Below, piece after piece: positions 18,021 through 25,980 of a stretch of DNA of 64,000 nucleotides (its first letter is position 1; each line of letters begins with the position of its first letter). A program made the position numbers and the translations under genes. Origin of the DNA: Mesorhizobium sp. CA8 (GTDB lineage: Bacteria > Pseudomonadota > Alphaproteobacteria > Rhizobiales > Rhizobiaceae); assembly GCF_020164955.1 (NCBI RefSeq), contig NZ_JAIUHG010000003.1:186001-250000 (forward strand), written 5' to 3'. The notes beneath the pieces are model-generated. The model saw only the letters and a program-made list of their open reading frames with translations, made no database searches and was not told the origin of the DNA.

Positions 18021-18326
18021 ATGGACAGACTGCAATTCGAGGTGCCGGTGCGCATCACGCCCGCGCCTGGCCTGCCGGTCGAGGAAATCTACAGCGTCGA
18101 GCAGGCGCTCGATTTCCTGCAGGATTGGCCGAAGCGCCGGCAGGGCAAGATCTACGAAGCCGCGTTCAATGCCTGTTTCGGGGCAACGGTTGACGTGGCC
18201 AGCACCGAGGAAGCCTGCCGCGCGTTCGCAGCCTTCTGCCGCGTCAGCGGATTGCTGGCGAAGGACGCGATGTTCCCTGGCAAGCGTGGCAGCGGGGCAG
18301 GAACGTATCGCGAGACGCGCGCTTAA
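18021..18326 (+). CDS. DUF982 protein
   Basis: 101 residues starting MDRLQFEVPVRI, with a GGGGAGACAGGGA ribosome site directly upstream. The pattern (PVRITPAPGLPVEEIYSVEQ, then a WPKRRQGKIYEAAFNACFGA segment, then CRAFAAFC) is that of DUF982 proteins, small cytosolic proteins often present in many copies in rhizobia and of unknown function. It converges with the downstream hydroxylase gene. Confidence 0.82.
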   Translation: MDRLQFEVPVRITPAPGLPVEEIYSVEQALDFLQDWPKRRQGKIYEAAFNACFGATVDVASTEEACRAFAAFCRVSGLLAKDAMFPGKRGSGAGTYRETRA

Positions 18327-18342
18327 AGCGCGATCGCAGTTT

Positions 18343-19029
18343 TCAGCCGCCGAACGACACGCCCCGATAGCGCATTCCCACCTGCACGCCGCGCACGATC
18401 ACGCGCGACAGGATTTCCATATCCAGCGGCATTTGCGGACGCCACACGTCGAGCAGGAGAGCGACGCGGGGTTGATGCGAGTTGTTCATGACCTCGTGCT
18501 CGAATGTGTCGTCCCAAAGCATGCATTCGCCGTCGGCGATGCGCCTTTCCTCGTGATTGATCATCATGATCGTTGCCGGACGGCCGTCCGGCTGTTTGGG
18601 GATGACCAGGCCGAGATGGAACCGCATGATGCCGCGAAAGGGTCCGCGGTGCGGCGGGATGTGCTTGCGCGGGGCGAGGAACGAGACGGCCGCCGATTTG
18701 ACCTCGGGGCACTCCGAAAGCAGCCGGCTCAGCACCGGCATGCGCGCGAGGTTCTCCGGGATGGTCATGTCATAGGCCTTGAGCACGAACATGCGCCAGT
18801 CGAGACCGTCATTGGCCGAGATATCGACCTGCTCCGGCATGATGTCGTGGAAGCGCGGCGCCTTGTTCAGCTTCGCCGCCAGCGCCTCGTCGCGGATATC
18901 TTGCCAGGCGGCGGTGAACTTCGCGGCGTTGGGAAAATGTGTGCCGGCGTCAAGAATGGCCGGTGCATCTATGCGCTTTTCATAGATACGGCGGACCAGA
19001 TTGGTTCCGAGATCGTAGGCGCCTGGCAT
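18343..19029 (-). CDS. Aspartyl/asparaginyl beta-hydroxylase family protein
   Basis: 228 residues in the double-stranded beta-helix fold of Fe(II)/2-oxoglutarate dioxygenases. Conserved residues are visible in RKHIPPHRGPFRGIMRFHLG (metal His and 2-oxoglutarate Arg) and in WDDTFEHEVMNNS (distal His). In rhizobia one relative, OlsC, hydroxylates the fatty acid of ornithine lipids, so lipid rather than peptide hydroxylation is possible; the sequence alone does not decide. Converges with the DUF982 gene. Confidence 0.85.
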   Translation of the reverse strand: MPGAYDLGTNLVRRIYEKRIDAPAILDAGTHFPNAAKFTAAWQDIRDEALAAKLNKAPRFHDIMPEQVDISANDGLDWRMFVLKAYDMTIPENLARMPVLSRLLSECPEVKSAAVSFLAPRKHIPPHRGPFRGIMRFHLGLVIPKQPDGRPATIMMINHEERRIADGECMLWDDTFEHEVMNNSHQPRVALLLDVWRPQMPLDMEILSRVIVRGVQVGMRYRGVSFGG

Positions 19030-19323
19030 CTCATTACCTCAACGACGCTGTTATATAGTGGGATATTGCTTGCGGCCATCGCTCACGGAGATTTGTACCG
19101 GTCGTCAACAGGCGGATAGACATAGTGCGCCCAGTCCAATGGGTGTTCGTCTCACTGCCCTTCGATGTCCGGCGCGGCACTGGGCGGCGATTGCCCTCGA
19201 CTCGTCATGGATGTCTTAGTGTACCGATGATGGCCTCGCTCGCTGCATCGTGATAGCGCGAGCGTTGCGGAACGGCGTCGCCGGATGCGAATTTGCCGAT
19301 CCGATGTTTGCCAGGATGACACC

Positions 19324-19617
19324 ATGCGCATAGGCAAGATTGCGTTCTGCGCGGCGGCGATGGCCGTTGCTGCCACACATTTCGCCGACGCTCGGCCCGA
19401 CACGCGCAAGATGACGTGCGCGCAGACCCAGGCGCTGATCGAGAGCCAACATGCGACGGTGCTGAGCACCGGACCGAGCACCTATGATCGTTATGTCCGC
19501 CAATTCGGCAACGAGTGCGATGCTCCTTACGTGCCGATGGTCGACTATGTCCCGGCCAGCGATGGCCGGTGCATGGTTTATCGGTGCGAGGAGCCGGCGC
19601 CAATGGTTCCGGATTGA
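19324..19617 (+). CDS. Small secreted Cys-containing protein
   Basis: 97 residues from ATG 19324. A signal peptide (MRIGKIAFCAAAMAVAATHF) is followed by a mature domain with four cysteines (MTCAQT, NECDAP, GRCMVYRCEE), enough for two disulfides. It resembles short periplasmic proteins common in rhizobia, with no known function. The in-frame ATG at 19285 would place 13 hydrophilic residues before the signal peptide and is rejected. Confidence 0.75.
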   Translation: MRIGKIAFCAAAMAVAATHFADARPDTRKMTCAQTQALIESQHATVLSTGPSTYDRYVRQFGNECDAPYVPMVDYVPASDGRCMVYRCEEPAPMVPD

Positions 19618-19653
19618 TCGGCGCTTGCCGCGCCGCAACGCATCCGCTGCCTG

Positions 19654-19905
19654 TCACTTGACCTTCTTGATCTCCGGGCCCGCCGGCTGGTCGGTCGCTG
19701 GAGCCGGCGTGCAATCCTGCCCCTTGCACTCCAGGGCGGGATCGTCCTTCGGCGGCAGGCAATTCTGTCCCTCACAGTGAACGGGCGGCTGCTGTTGCGC
19801 TGCGCCGCCGTTTGACTGGGCGGGCTGATCCTCGGCGAGGGCGGGCTGCAGAGCGGCCAGGGCGGTCGCGACCGCGCATAAGAGAGCTGTCCGAAGCAGG
19901 TTCAT
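19654..19905 (-). CDS. Small secreted Pro/Gln-rich protein
   Basis: 83 residues from ATG 19905 with a GGAGG ribosome site. A signal peptide (MNLLRTALLCAVATALAAL...ALA) precedes a low-complexity mature part with two related CEGQNC / CKGQDC modules. Probably periplasmic. Function unknown. Converges with the preceding secreted-protein gene. Confidence 0.65.
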   Translation of the reverse strand: MNLLRTALLCAVATALAALQPALAEDQPAQSNGGAAQQQPPVHCEGQNCLPPKDDPALECKGQDCTPAPATDQPAGPEIKKVK

Positions 19906-20148
19906 CCGCGCCTCCATGAGGAGGCAGAACTCTACACCGAAATGGCAAAGTCGTTGAGCACCGATTTGAAGGTGGCCGCCAATGTCTTGGCCAAGCAAAG
20001 GAGCCCTCACGGCGACCTCTACTGCGGTGATATCGATCACGTTACGGGTTTCGTCCCGGTGCGGGTGGGCAACTTTCGCGGAGGAGGCAGCTGAACTGCT
20101 GATAAGTTGTCTTTGGACAGTCGAGGGCTCGCTGGCGCTGGCGGCGGG

Positions 20149-20430
20149 CTATTCTTTGTGCGGAACAATATACCTGACGGAGCTGCCGCCGTGCGTAACC
20201 GTAACTGTCGTATAGCCGGCAGGCAGGGAGCCTGTAACAACCAAATCGACGACCTGGCACCGCCCGATCATTCTTCCGTTGGGAGCGCCCGCGAGTTCAG
20301 CTGCCAACGAGGTACGGCATTCGTTGAGGGAGGCGAACACCCGAGGCGCCGTCTTCAACGGTTTGCAGATGGACGCATCGCCTGGGCTGCACGAAAGCAA
20401 AACCATCACTGCCGCAGTTGCCTGGTCCAT
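20149..20430 (-). CDS. Small secreted protein
   Basis: 93 residues from ATG 20430 (AAAGGAA nine bases upstream; an in-frame TTG at 20436 is less well placed). A short hydrophobic N-terminus (MDQATAAVMVLLSCSPG) suggests export, possibly as a lipoprotein though the lipobox is not ideal. The body contains ICKPLKT, NECRTSL and GRCQVVD. It is the last chromosomal gene before the tRNA-Glu integration site. Function unknown. Confidence 0.65.
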   Translation of the reverse strand: MDQATAAVMVLLSCSPGDASICKPLKTAPRVFASLNECRTSLAAELAGAPNGRMIGRCQVVDLVVTGSLPAGYTTVTVTHGGSSVRYIVPHKE

Positions 20431-20649
20431 CGCCAAAGTTCCTTTGTGGAGCTTTCAACGCGGGCGAAATCGCTTTGTTTCAGATTTTGCTAAAATATGG
20501 GGGGAGCATGCCTACCGGATCAACTCGGCGATCAATTTTGACGGACCGGTCTTTGTCACTGTCGCCCCCGCGATCAGTTCCTTGGCGTCGGTTCGGAAAT
20601 CTATTGGCCAGAAATGGACAGGTTTGGCAAGAAGCGAGCTAAGTGCTTG

Positions 20650-20702
20650 AAAGACTGGTACGCCCAAGGGGAATCGAACCCCTGTTACCGCCGTGAAAGG
20701 GC
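20650..20702 (-). repeat. Left attachment site, displaced 3' fragment of tRNA-Glu
   Basis: 53 bp identical to 36591-36643. From 20656 it contains the CCA end, T-arm and part of the anticodon arm of tRNA-Glu, then diverges at 20703, so it is not a functional tRNA. Similarity continues weakly to the left (AGCTAAGTGCTTGAAA, with one base missing). It is the original 3' end of the host tRNA gene, displaced by integration. Confidence 0.9.
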
Positions 20703-20796
20703 TGACCTTTCGACCCTTTCCCGTTCGCCGATATTCGCAGAAGTGCTTATTTTCTACGCTTTTCGTGCGCAAGCGTTCACCCATGTACAAGGAAGG

Positions 20797-20818
20797 ATAT
20801 TCGACGTATATTCGACGT
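20797..20818 (+). repeat. Paired arm-type sites, left end
   Basis: ATATTCGACGT occurs twice head to tail (20797-20807 and 20808-20818) just before the integrase gene. A related pair is at the right end (36540-36561). Position and symmetry suggest integrase arm-binding sites, possibly also repressing int. A looser copy, ATATTCGCAG, is at 20731. Confidence 0.65.
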
Positions 20819-20846
20819 GTTTTCAAAACACCAAGGCGGAAACACC

Positions 20847-22220
20847 GTGGCCAAGACGCTCAAGGAAGCCCCGATCACGACGGCAAGCGCGCGCAACAAA
20901 CTCCCAACCGGAGAGTATGCTCGCCGGCTCGATGCCGACGCCGCGATCTGGTATCGGCGCGGCAAGCGTGGTGGCGTCTGGTTCACCCGCTGGCGCAACC
21001 ACGGGGCAGGGGCCAATTACCTCCAGGCCCCAGTCGGTCCCGCCAACGATGTAAACGACAAGCCCACGGACGGCTTGCTGACTTTCTCCCAGGCTGAGAC
21101 CCAAGCCCGGCAGATCGTTGCCAAGGCCAGGCAGGAAGCGAAAGCCGCTGCCGCTGGCCCGGTGCTGACTGTTAGGCTCGCCGTCGAAACCTACGTTGCC
21201 GAACGTGACGCCCGAGACAGCCGCCGGAAGGGCAGGGAGGTGCGTTCCGATGCCAGCCAGCGGTTGCGCCGGTACGTGCTTGGGCAGGAGAAGCGCGGCA
21301 AGCAGGAAGCGGTGCCAGCGGCCAAGCTCGCCGAAGTGGGCTTACATGCTCTGAAAGAGAGTGACCTTTTGGAATGGCGCAAGGCGCTTCCGGAGGAGTT
21401 GAAGGCCACGACAGAGCAGCGGCTTATCAACGATCTCAAAGCATCTCTGAATGGCGCCTATGCTGTGCATCGGGAAAGACTTGACCCAACACTGCCCGCA
21501 ATCATCAAGCACGGGCTGAAGGCCGAGAAGATGGACACCGACGAGGCTGCGCCGCTCGCTCGTGACAATCAGATCCTATCCGCCGCACAAGTCGGCAAGC
21601 TGCTTGCCGCCGCCCGTGAGATAGACACGGAGGGGAACTGGGACGGCGATCTGTTCCGGCTCGTTGTGGTGCTCGCCGCCACCGGGGCGCGGTTCTCACA
21701 GGTAGCTCGCATGAAGGTTGGCGACGTGCAGCGGGCGCAAGGGCGCCTTATGATTCCAAGCTCTCGCAAGGGCAGGGGCGGCAAGATCGCCAGCACGCCA
21801 CATCCGGTAGGCAAAGACGTTCTGGACGCGCTGCTGCCAGCGACGACGGGCAGGGGCAACGAGGAAATCCTTCTGGAGCGGTGGCGCAGCAAACAGGTCG
21901 CGGGCTCGATCGGATGGGAACGCGCCGGTCGCGGCTCATGGCAGTTTGCCAGTGAGCTGCAGCGGCCATGGCAGGAAATCCGGGAGCGGGCGAAGCTGCC
22001 GGCGGCGATCCCCTATAGCTTGCGCCACAGTTCGATTGTCCGGGGCATCCGGGCCAACCTACCTATAAGGCTTGTCGCCGCACTGCATGATACCTCTGTG
22101 CCCATGATCGAACGGCACTATGGCCGCTGGATCGCGGACGGCCTTGAAGACCTGGCTGCGGCGGCCGTGGTGCCGTTGGTGCCTCTGGAATCGAACGTTG
22201 TCGAATTGGGGCGCCGGTAA
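20847..22220 (+). CDS. Tyrosine-type site-specific integrase
   Basis: 457 residues from GTG 20847, which has AAGGCGG upstream; an in-frame GTG at 20817 inside the arm-site repeat would add 10 residues. The C-terminal catalytic domain shows the active-site Arg in ATGARFSQVARM, the second Arg in YSLRHSS (with Tyr in place of the usual first His), HDTS in the LGH-like position, and the nucleophile Tyr in ERHYGRW. The N-terminus probably binds arm sites. It should integrate the element at the 3' end of tRNA-Glu and, with an excisionase, remove it. Its stop overlaps the next start (TAATG). Confidence 0.92.
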   Translation: MAKTLKEAPITTASARNKLPTGEYARRLDADAAIWYRRGKRGGVWFTRWRNHGAGANYLQAPVGPANDVNDKPTDGLLTFSQAETQARQIVAKARQEAKAAAAGPVLTVRLAVETYVAERDARDSRRKGREVRSDASQRLRRYVLGQEKRGKQEAVPAAKLAEVGLHALKESDLLEWRKALPEELKATTEQRLINDLKASLNGAYAVHRERLDPTLPAIIKHGLKAEKMDTDEAAPLARDNQILSAAQVGKLLAAAREIDTEGNWDGDLFRLVVVLAATGARFSQVARMKVGDVQRAQGRLMIPSSRKGRGGKIASTPHPVGKDVLDALLPATTGRGNEEILLERWRSKQVAGSIGWERAGRGSWQFASELQRPWQEIRERAKLPAAIPYSLRHSSIVRGIRANLPIRLVAALHDTSVPMIERHYGRWIADGLEDLAAAAVVPLVPLESNVVELGRR

Positions 22221-22819
22221 TGGCTTCCGATTTCATTCGACATCAACTCGACGCTAAGATCAGCGACTGGGAAGAGCGGCTGAAACAGCCTTCTATCCTG
22301 CCCTCCCACGCCGTCGCAGAACTTCTTTCGAAGCTCGACGCTGGTGGCCGTGCCGACGACCCCCTGTGGCGTCAGTATATAGAAGACGCGGTTTCTCAGA
22401 ATAGGATTTCAGATCGCTTGCAGATCGCGCGCTGGCATTTGGCAAGCGGTGATATCGAAGGTACGGCGCAGGTTATTCACGACATCGAATGGCCGGTCGA
22501 AGTGGTGAAGAACTTGATAGCCAGCAACCTGCCAGTGGTGAACTCATTTTCGGCACCTCACTATGAGCGTGGCCTTGGCACGCTCCAGGCGGCAAAAGAT
22601 GGACACACTTCGGTGCACGGTACGGAAGATGAAAAGATAAAGAAGTGGCGCGAACAATGCGCCGCGTTTGACCAAGCATTTGCCGCCAAGAAAAAGACGA
22701 CAGGTGCTCAGAAAAAGACGATAGGCGAAGCGGAACGGGAGGCGGCAACGATTTGCGGCGTCTCTCAGAAATCGATTGGCCGAGCCCGTAAAAAGCGAGA
22801 CCAGGGCCTTTTGAATTAA
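22220..22819 (+). CDS. Hypothetical protein with C-terminal HTH-like segment
   Basis: 199 residues, start overlapping the integrase stop (TAATG), so the two are probably translated together. The N-terminal half is helical and acidic. The C-terminal 50 residues are Lys-rich and end with EREAATICGVSQKSIGRARK, which looks like a DNA-binding helix-turn-helix. No family recognised; a regulator or recombination accessory protein is possible from its place. Confidence 0.7.
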   Translation: MASDFIRHQLDAKISDWEERLKQPSILPSHAVAELLSKLDAGGRADDPLWRQYIEDAVSQNRISDRLQIARWHLASGDIEGTAQVIHDIEWPVEVVKNLIASNLPVVNSFSAPHYERGLGTLQAAKDGHTSVHGTEDEKIKKWREQCAAFDQAFAAKKKTTGAQKKTIGEAEREAATICGVSQKSIGRARKKRDQGLLN

Positions 22820-22912
22820 TTGGGACAGTCCCGCCACTGTCCCAAGTAAAACAATCCAAATTTGGCTCCGTGAACAGCCGCGCATTCGCGCAAATTCATG
22901 GAGCACTCAAAA

Positions 22913-23101
22913 ATGAACGACGGCAAGCTAGGCCTCACAATTGACGAGGCGGTTGACCGCTCCGGCATAGGCCGCACCAAGATTTTCGAAGCAATCAAGC
23001 TCGGCAAGTTGACGGCGAGGAAGGCCGGCAGGCGAACCATCATCCTCAATGACGAGCTGTCCAATTTCCTGAAATCTCTTCCGGTGAAGGAGGCCGCATA
23101 A
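22913..23101 (+). CDS. Excisionase-like HTH protein
   Basis: 62 residues starting MNDGKLGLTIDEAVDRSGIG; a GGAG lies nine bases upstream, and the ATG at 22898 is a weaker choice. The core (TIDEAVDRSGIGRTKIFEAI, then KLGKLTARKAGRRTIILNDEL) is a MerR-like winged HTH of the excisionase/AlpA type (HTH_17). Such proteins bend att DNA during excision or activate excision genes. Its stop overlaps the next start (TAATG). Confidence 0.82.
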   Translation: MNDGKLGLTIDEAVDRSGIGRTKIFEAIKLGKLTARKAGRRTIILNDELSNFLKSLPVKEAA

Positions 23102-23295
23102 TGACCGCGACCTTCACCGACGACCATTCGTCCTGCGATTCCGCCGCCGTCGAGCGCGGGCTGATCTTTCTGAAAGAAACACCCCGCCATCTTCGCGGCC
23201 CAAGCGTGCCAGCTTTGAAAAGGCTCGGCTTGAATACAAAGCAGGCGTGCGAAGCGCTTCGCCTTCATTCGCTCGAATTGGCGAGGGCGACCTGA
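23101..23295 (+). CDS. Hypothetical small protein
   Basis: 64 residues, start and stop overlapping both neighbours (TAATG and TGATG), which marks it as part of a tight early operon. No recognisable domain; the middle part (RHLRGPSVPALKRLGLNTKQ) is basic. Confidence 0.65.
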   Translation: MTATFTDDHSSCDSAAVERGLIFLKETPRHLRGPSVPALKRLGLNTKQACEALRLHSLELARAT

Positions 23296-23645
23296 TGGAG
23301 ATCACGAACGAAAAAGCCGGCCCGCTGCGAACGGAACCGGCTTTCAAAATCGAAGTAGTTGAACCAGCACAGCTTAAACAAAAAGGGCGAAAAGCTCAAG
23401 ACGGTCTGACCCCGCAGAAGCGGTGGCAGAACGCAAATCGGCTGGCTCGTTGGGCTCATTTGGCCACGACTAGCGCCATCAGGAAGGGCATTTTGGTTAG
23501 GGAATGTTGCGCGGTCTGCGGCTCGCCCAAAACCGACTTTCATCACGACCCGCGCTTTTATGACCAGCCCCTTCGCGGGACCTGGCTTTGCAGAAGGCAT
23601 CACCAGGCAGAACACCGCCGCTTGCGATGCGAGGCGGTAGAATGA
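23295..23645 (+). CDS. Zinc-binding, HNH-like small protein
   Basis: 116 residues. The C-terminal half has CAVCGSPKTDFHHDPRFYD, then WLCRRHHQAEHRR: a CxxC...HH...C..HH set of likely zinc ligands, as in small HNH-type phage proteins. Whether it cleaves DNA is unknown. Preceding and following genes overlap it by a few bases (TGATG, ATGA). Confidence 0.7.
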   Translation: MEITNEKAGPLRTEPAFKIEVVEPAQLKQKGRKAQDGLTPQKRWQNANRLARWAHLATTSAIRKGILVRECCAVCGSPKTDFHHDPRFYDQPLRGTWLCRRHHQAEHRRLRCEAVE

Positions 23646-24181
23646 GCAACACCCGCAATTTCACCATGGTCGCGCCTGGGCTCCACAGCTCCAGGCGTTT
23701 CCTAGCCCTCGATGATAGCCAGCGCGCGCTGTTCTTCTATCTGCTCACCAGTCCCCACCAGAGCAGTTGCGGCTGCTCTCAGATTCGGCCGGGCTATGCC
23801 TGTGCCGACCTCGGCCCGAACTGGCCTGAGCCGAAATATCTCACCTGTCTTGGCGACCTGGAAGGCGCCGGGCTCATCATCACCGATCCCGAGACCAACG
23901 AGATCTATGTCACTCGCTGGTTCAAGCATAACTCCAAGGGTTCCTGGAAATACGCGAAGGCCGTCCAGAGCCAGATCGACAAGATCGAGAGCGAGATGCT
24001 CCGCGAGAAGGTGAGCGCGGACTTTGCCGAGACCGAGCTTGGACAGGCGGCCTATGAGGCTGGCGAAGCTGAGAGAGCCGCCAATAGGCCGTCCGTAGCC
24101 AACAGCGAAAGCCGGCTCACCAGCACCAGCTACCTGCGCAAGGGTGACCCGGACGCCCACATCTACCGGAACGTGAGATAG
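23642..24181 (+). CDS. Phage-type replication protein-like, possibly truncated
   Basis: 179 residues, overlapping the upstream gene (ATGA). The N-terminal domain (RRFLALDDSQRALFFYLLTS, YACADLGPNWPEPKYLTCLG, GLIITDPETNEIYVTRWF) looks like the winged-helix start of phage replication initiators. The frame stops at TAG (24179-24181), but the same frame continues open with PMDRVSQDYRYTETETETEI, an acidic repeat of the type seen near the C-terminus of such proteins. A nonsense mutation is therefore suspected. Gene identity is by resemblance only. Confidence 0.6.
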   Translation: MSNTRNFTMVAPGLHSSRRFLALDDSQRALFFYLLTSPHQSSCGCSQIRPGYACADLGPNWPEPKYLTCLGDLEGAGLIITDPETNEIYVTRWFKHNSKGSWKYAKAVQSQIDKIESEMLREKVSADFAETELGQAAYEAGEAERAANRPSVANSESRLTSTSYLRKGDPDAHIYRNVR

Positions 24182-24319
24182 CCCATGGATAGGGTATCGC
24201 AGGACTATCGATATACCGAGACGGAGACGGAGACCGAGATTGAGACCATACCCATACGAAAAACCGAAAAAGAGACTTTAGAGGTTCGCTTTGGAAAAAG
24301 AAGTCTTCTGAGGTTTTCG

Positions 24320-24559
24320 TCAGAGCTCCAGCGTCTGCCCTACGTCCAGGTGAAGGAAAGCCGACCGAGGCGCGACCATTTCGGCGATCGGCTCGTTCGC
24401 AGAAGCGGCGAACTCTTCCAAAGCCTCTTCGACCTCGCTGAGGGAAGCCGCCGTTATCTCCAGGTGAAAGAGCACCCGGTGGGTCAACATCGCGATCTTG
24501 GCGTCGCGGAACAGTTGGTGGCCGTACATCGATGCGGTGTCAAAATCGCCGACCAGCAA
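24320..24559 (-). CDS. Hypothetical protein, TTG start
   Basis: 79 residues. The TTG at 24559 is chosen because GAGGAG lies eight bases before it; the next Met is ten residues further in. Acidic, partly helical (LEITAASLSEVEEALEEFAA). It follows 24572-24784 on the minus strand, 12 bp apart, forming a two-gene block that opposes the surrounding plus-strand genes, a usual pattern for accessory cargo. Function unknown. Confidence 0.55.
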   Translation of the reverse strand: MLVGDFDTASMYGHQLFRDAKIAMLTHRVLFHLEITAASLSEVEEALEEFAASANEPIAEMVAPRSAFLHLDVGQTLEL

Positions 24560-24571
24560 GAGCTTAGCTCC

Positions 24572-24784
24572 TCACACCGAATTTTTCGGCGCTATCATCC
24601 TCAGTCGCCGCCGGGCCGCCTTCGCTCGCGCCTGCCCATTTCGAACGCGGTCGCAAAGCGCAATGCTGACGGCAACCCCATGGCTTGCGTCGAGCATCTC
24701 TTCCGCTCGCTTGAGCGAGAGAGCGGCACGCTTCGCACGTTGTCTCGCAGCTGCCATTTCCAGAACTACAAGTTCGACCGTCAT
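24572..24784 (-). CDS. Hypothetical small basic protein
   Basis: 70 residues, GGGAG eight bases before the ATG. Almost entirely helical and Arg/Lys-rich (MAAARQRAKRAALSLKRAEE). It heads the reversed two-gene block with 24320-24559. A basic/acidic pair of small proteins could be a toxin-antitoxin or regulator pair, but nothing in the sequence proves this. Confidence 0.55.
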   Translation of the reverse strand: MTVELVVLEMAAARQRAKRAALSLKRAEEMLDASHGVAVSIALCDRVRNGQARAKAARRRLRMIAPKNSV

Positions 24785-24864
24785 ACCGTTAACTCCCGGG
24801 GTCTGGTCCCTTCAAGAAACCAACCGGCGCCGGCAGCAATGGTTCCTGCGGCATGGTGGCTGCC

Positions 24865-25149
24865 ATGAGTCGCGGCCGGCCACCAATCGGCACCCCTGAA
24901 GAGCGCCTTGAACGTAGGCGCCGTCTCGGCCGCGAACGCTATGAGCGCATGAAGCAGCGCGAAGAATCGGGCGCCATCCTTGTTCCGGTGCAAATTGATC
25001 ATGTGCTTGTCGGCCTAGCGCTCGAAGCCGGAGCAGTTGATGAGGCCGGAAGTCGCAATAGAAACCGGCTCGCTAGGGCAATAGTGCGAATAGCGACAAA
25101 CGCGTTAATCACGGCGGTTGCTTCTGGGCGTAAATTGTCCAGCGAGTAG
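24865..25149 (+). CDS. Hypothetical basic protein
   Basis: 94 residues from ATG 24865 (an ATG four codons earlier is also possible). The first 40 residues are very Arg-rich (RGRPPIGTPEERLERRRRLG), followed by a helical part (VDEAGSRNRNRLARAIVRIA). It may bind nucleic acid. No family recognised. Confidence 0.55.
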   Translation: MSRGRPPIGTPEERLERRRRLGRERYERMKQREESGAILVPVQIDHVLVGLALEAGAVDEAGSRNRNRLARAIVRIATNALITAVASGRKLSSE

Positions 25150-25159
25150 GAGAACCACC

Positions 25160-25678
25160 ATGCTAGCCAAAACTCCAAAGGCAACCGAACTAGATTTCGC
25201 CAGCGTCTTGAAGATCCCGCCGAAGCCGGCCGAGATCGCCGAGGCCGAGCGCAAGTGGCAGGGTGCCGTAGCGGAACGTGAGGCGGCTCAGGCCAGGCAC
25301 CGCGAGATGCATCGGCAGTACTTCAACCAGACGCCGGGCCAACCGCCGAAGATTACGGCGGCCGAAGTCGATCAGGCCGGCGCCGAGATTGCTCCTTTCC
25401 AGGCTAGGGAGCTCGAGGCGATGCGGGCGCTCGAAGCCCAGCGTGCGGCCTTTGACGATGAGCTTGCGGCGCTTCGGAGCAAGATCGACGCATATCGCAA
25501 TGCCATCTCCGAGAAGATCGACCAGCTCGAAGACCTCATCGGTATCGGAGCCCAATTCTACGCCGCGTCGATAGAGGCCAAGGTGCGGCTTCCCTCCAAG
25601 ATGCCAAGCCGCTGCCAGAGCCTGCTCGGGGCTCATGGCTTGCAGATGTTGCGCAAGATTTTGAACGCGGTCGACTGA
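25160..25678 (+). CDS. Coiled-coil hypothetical protein
   Basis: 172 residues from ATG 25160 with AGGAG upstream. Long Ala/Glu/Arg-rich helices between residues about 25 and 130 predict a coiled coil (ELEAMRALEAQRAAFDDELA). Position just before the prohead-protease-like gene would suit a scaffold or structural accessory protein, but this is inference. Confidence 0.62.
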   Translation: MLAKTPKATELDFASVLKIPPKPAEIAEAERKWQGAVAEREAAQARHREMHRQYFNQTPGQPPKITAAEVDQAGAEIAPFQARELEAMRALEAQRAAFDDELAALRSKIDAYRNAISEKIDQLEDLIGIGAQFYAASIEAKVRLPSKMPSRCQSLLGAHGLQMLRKILNAVD

Positions 25679-25689
25679 AGGATATCGAA

Positions 25690-25977
25690 ATGTACATCGT
25701 GCGAGACATGGGAATTTTGGCCAAGTCCGACCCGTTGCGCGGGCTCCGGGCATCTCAGCCAACGAGAAAGCCGGCTGCAAAGGTGAAGCTGAGTAGCGCA
25801 GGAGCGAAAGCGAAGCCGGTTCGCGTCGTCAAGCTTAGGGGCGGCGATCCGGTGCAGCGGGCCAAAGACCTCGAACAAATTCGCAAACTCGATCGCGCCG
25901 GCCTGAACGAACACAACTGCAAAGCCGTGAAGGTGATGAAGGACAACTTCTTCCGTCGCTACGGCGAGAGGGTGTGA
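25690..25977 (+). CDS. Hypothetical basic protein
   Basis: 95 residues, Lys-rich in the middle (TRKPAAKVKLSSAGAKAKPV), ending NCKAVKVMKDNFFRRYGERV. Same strand and close spacing (11 bp before, 3 bp after) as the neighbours. No family recognised. Confidence 0.55.
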   Translation: MYIVRDMGILAKSDPLRGLRASQPTRKPAAKVKLSSAGAKAKPVRVVKLRGGDPVQRAKDLEQIRKLDRAGLNEHNCKAVKVMKDNFFRRYGERV

Positions 25978-25980
25978 ACT

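Noticed and set aside
24185..24868. Long plus-strand frame through the reversed cassette
   Set aside because: Only its first 40 codons look coding (the acidic tail of the preceding gene); the rest is antisense to two small genes with good ribosome sites.
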